This document shows positions 62,853 through 64,000 of a stretch of 64,000 bases of DNA, piece by piece. A program made the position numbers and the translations under genes. Within the stretch, counting starts at the first letter, position 1. Every line of letters starts with the position of its first letter. The notes beneath the pieces were generated by a model, which was given only the letters and a program-made list of their open reading frames with translations, was not told the DNA's origin and searched no databases. The stretch spans positions 1 to 64,000 of the forward strand of contig NZ_CP036523.1 of NCBI RefSeq assembly GCF_008151785.1, given 5' to 3'. The DNA comes from Peptacetobacter hiranonis. GTDB lineage: Bacteria; Bacillota; Clostridia; Peptostreptococcales; Peptostreptococcaceae.

Positions 62853-63291
62853 TATTTACCATACAACGCTACTTGTATGATGCCATTTCGCTCACGCTAA
62901 TGACCTCGACCTTTCGGATACGAGCGTAGACTATTTCTTCACCTACAGCATCACCTGTTTAGGGCAACCCATTTCCACTACCAATTGCTTGTAGTGTACT
63001 CCCTTGCGGGATAGTCGTTTGACCTTCCTATTTCTAGGCTTGGCGACCAAAGATCCATTGCCACGATACTTAGGCTCTCACCATATATCATCTCAACTGT
63101 TGTTTCTGAATTTCTTCACATTCATAGAAGTTTCTTGCTATCTTCTATTGTAGTCGTTGAGCTTTAGGAATTACTGGTTTTAAAGTTGTGTCCTATGTAG
63201 ATTTCTCTACATACGAGGCTTAGTTAAAATAATCTATAAAGTATTTTAGACTTTTTATACATATTTATAAATTTATCTTAACTCTTAGTTA
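62853..63291 (-). ncRNA. Group I intron catalytic core
   Basis: Conserved R-like GGTCAAACGACTAT (63024-63011) and S-like AAGAAATAGTC (62939-62929) can form P7 through GACTA/TAGTC. GNRA-capped hairpins abound: ATGTAGA-GAAA-TCTACAT (P2-like), CCTA-GAAA-TAGG, CCC-GCAA-GGG (P7.1-like), CGAAAG and GC-GTGA-GC. A terminal CATACAA/TTGTATG hairpin follows. GCCT near 63229-63226 could pair with AGGU at the 5' border, giving the usual U-G. Layout matches the IStron intron, subgroup IA. Confidence 0.85.
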
Positions 63292-63350
63292 CCTTCTTCT
63301 AATGGTACAAATTCTTCTTTTTTGTTTGTTAATGTATTGTATACTTTCAT
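63292..63350 (-). CDS. cysS: Cysteine--tRNA ligase, upstream exon
   Basis: ATG after GAGGTGATAAGG encodes MKVYNTLTNKKEEFVPLEE plus GG of the next codon, the normal CysS N-terminus. Read on without splicing it stops at TAA after two more codons (Gly-Asn). It starts 30 bases after the gltX stop. The rest of the gene lies 1.85 kb away beyond the IStron. Confidence 0.92.
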
Positions 63351-63380
63351 CCTTATCACCTCTTTGGACTTTATTTTATA

Positions 63381-64000
63381 CTAGTTTAATTTGTCTAGTA
63401 CGTTAGCTTTTACGTAGTCAAGTCTTCTTAGGCAGTTTTCTTTACCTAATACTTCCATAACTTTTGGGATGTCTGGACCATGCATCTGTCCTGTTAACAT
63501 TATTCTTGATCCCATGTATAAGTTTTTACCTTTTATTTTGTATTCTTTCTGTATTGATTTTAGTATAGCGAAGTTGCTATCTGCATCAAAGTTTTCTGCT
63601 GCTTCTATTTTTTCTCTTAAAGCATCGAATAGTGTTGGTATATGTTCTAATTTTAAGAATTCCATACCTTCTTCAGTTTCTATTTCAAATTTATCTCCAA
63701 AGAATATAGAAACGTGGTCAGTTATTTCTTTTGCGTAGTGTAATTTTTCTTTAACTGCACTTACTATTTCTTTAACTAAATCCATTTTAGCTTCTTTTTC
63801 ATCTTCTGCTATGTATCCAGCTTCTACTAAGTATGGCATACATAACTCAGCTAAAACAGCATCATCTGCTTCTTTCATGTAGTGGTGGTTAACCCAGTTT
63901 AATTTTTCAGTATCGAATACTCCTCCACTCTTAGATACTCTTTCTATAGAGAAGGCTTTTTCTAATTCTTCCATAGAGAATATTTCCTGATTGTCTTCTG
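63381..64000 (-). CDS. gltX: Glutamate--tRNA ligase, C-terminal part
   Basis: The frame is open to the window edge, so the gene is cut at its 5' end. The visible 206 residues start EDNQEIFSMEELEKAF and contain SIERVSKSGGVFDTEKLNWV, the segment after the KMSKS loop, and the helical anticodon-binding domain with YMGSRIMLTGQMHGPDIP. The catalytic domain is outside the window. Precedes cysS in the usual order. Confidence 0.93.
   Translation of the reverse strand, partial: EDNQEIFSMEELEKAFSIERVSKSGGVFDTEKLNWVNHHYMKEADDAVLAELCMPYLVEAGYIAEDEKEAKMDLVKEIVSAVKEKLHYAKEITDHVSIFFGDKFEIETEEGMEFLKLEHIPTLFDALREKIEAAENFDADSNFAILKSIQKEYKIKGKNLYMGSRIMLTGQMHGPDIPKVMEVLGKENCLRRLDYVKANVLDKLN

Larger units (their letters stand above)
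61438..63291 (-). mobile_element. IStron (group I intron plus IS607/IS605-type element) in cysS
   Basis: The 1,854 bp (counting one copy of the GG core) begin on the minus strand after GAAGAAGG and end at TATGTAACGG. A group I intron occupies the first 440 bases, then tnpB, then a structured 170-base right end. GG at both borders fits the dinucleotide target of IS607-type serine recombinases. No tnpA is present, so mobilisation would need a helper. Deleting the element restores Glu-Glu-Gly-Lys-Val-Lys-Met, the normal CysS sequence. Confidence 0.9.

Noticed and set aside
62853-63291. Group II intron
   Set aside because: There is no reverse transcriptase and no domain V-like hairpin. P7-like R/S elements, GNRA-capped stems and tnpB fit a group I intron/IStron.

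Overview
The window is about 30% G+C, and nearly every gene lies on the minus strand. Gene content and order (gltX-cysS-mrnC-thyX-rlmB-yacP-sigH-tuf-rpmG-secE-nusG, then rplKAJL, rpoBC, str, S10, spc and alpha operons, ecfA1A2T-truA-rplM-rpsI) are those of a low-GC Firmicute. The zinc-ribbon S14, the acidic tail on RpoB, the Arg/Asn-rich tail on S3 and the presence of an IStron point to the Peptostreptococcaceae (relatives of Clostridioides). Genus is not claimed.

Read in the direction of transcription (right to left), the window opens with the end of gltX and then cysS. cysS is split: its first 19 codons plus two bases lie at 63292-63350 and the rest at 60102-61437. The 1,854 bp between them is an IStron, a group I intron fused to an IS607/IS605-type element carrying tnpB. 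Removing it at its GG target dinucleotide restores a perfect 464-residue CysS frame, so this essential gene should work only if the RNA splices. A second element, a complete IS3-family insertion sequence (58197-59697), sits six bases after mrnC and carries its own inward-blocking terminator. Then come thyX, rlmB, yacP and sigH.

From 55.2 kb to 17.2 kb lies the main transcription/translation block: tuf (copy 2), rpmG-secE-nusG-rplK-rplA, rplJ-rplL, rpoB-rpoC, rpsL-rpsG-fusA-tuf (copy 1), the 30-gene S10-spc-alpha cluster including secY, adk, map and infA, then the ECF vitamin-transporter energising module, truA and rplM-rpsI. Good sigma-A promoters precede rpmG, rplJ, rpoB, rpsL, rpsJ and rplM. 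Leader RNAs of the L10 and L13 type are visible, and several further structured spacers are proposed as findings, chiefly one between rpsL and rpsG.

The left 17 kb holds housekeeping genes and a few regulators: a flavodoxin/ferredoxin fusion, an unknown zinc-finger protein, the only plus-strand gene (a LysR regulator), veg, ispE-gntR-murI-ywiB, tilS-ftsH, birA, coaX-dusB and greA-lysS. The left edge is the promoter and boxA leader of an rRNA operon that runs out of the window. No tRNA, complete rRNA or CRISPR array was found.
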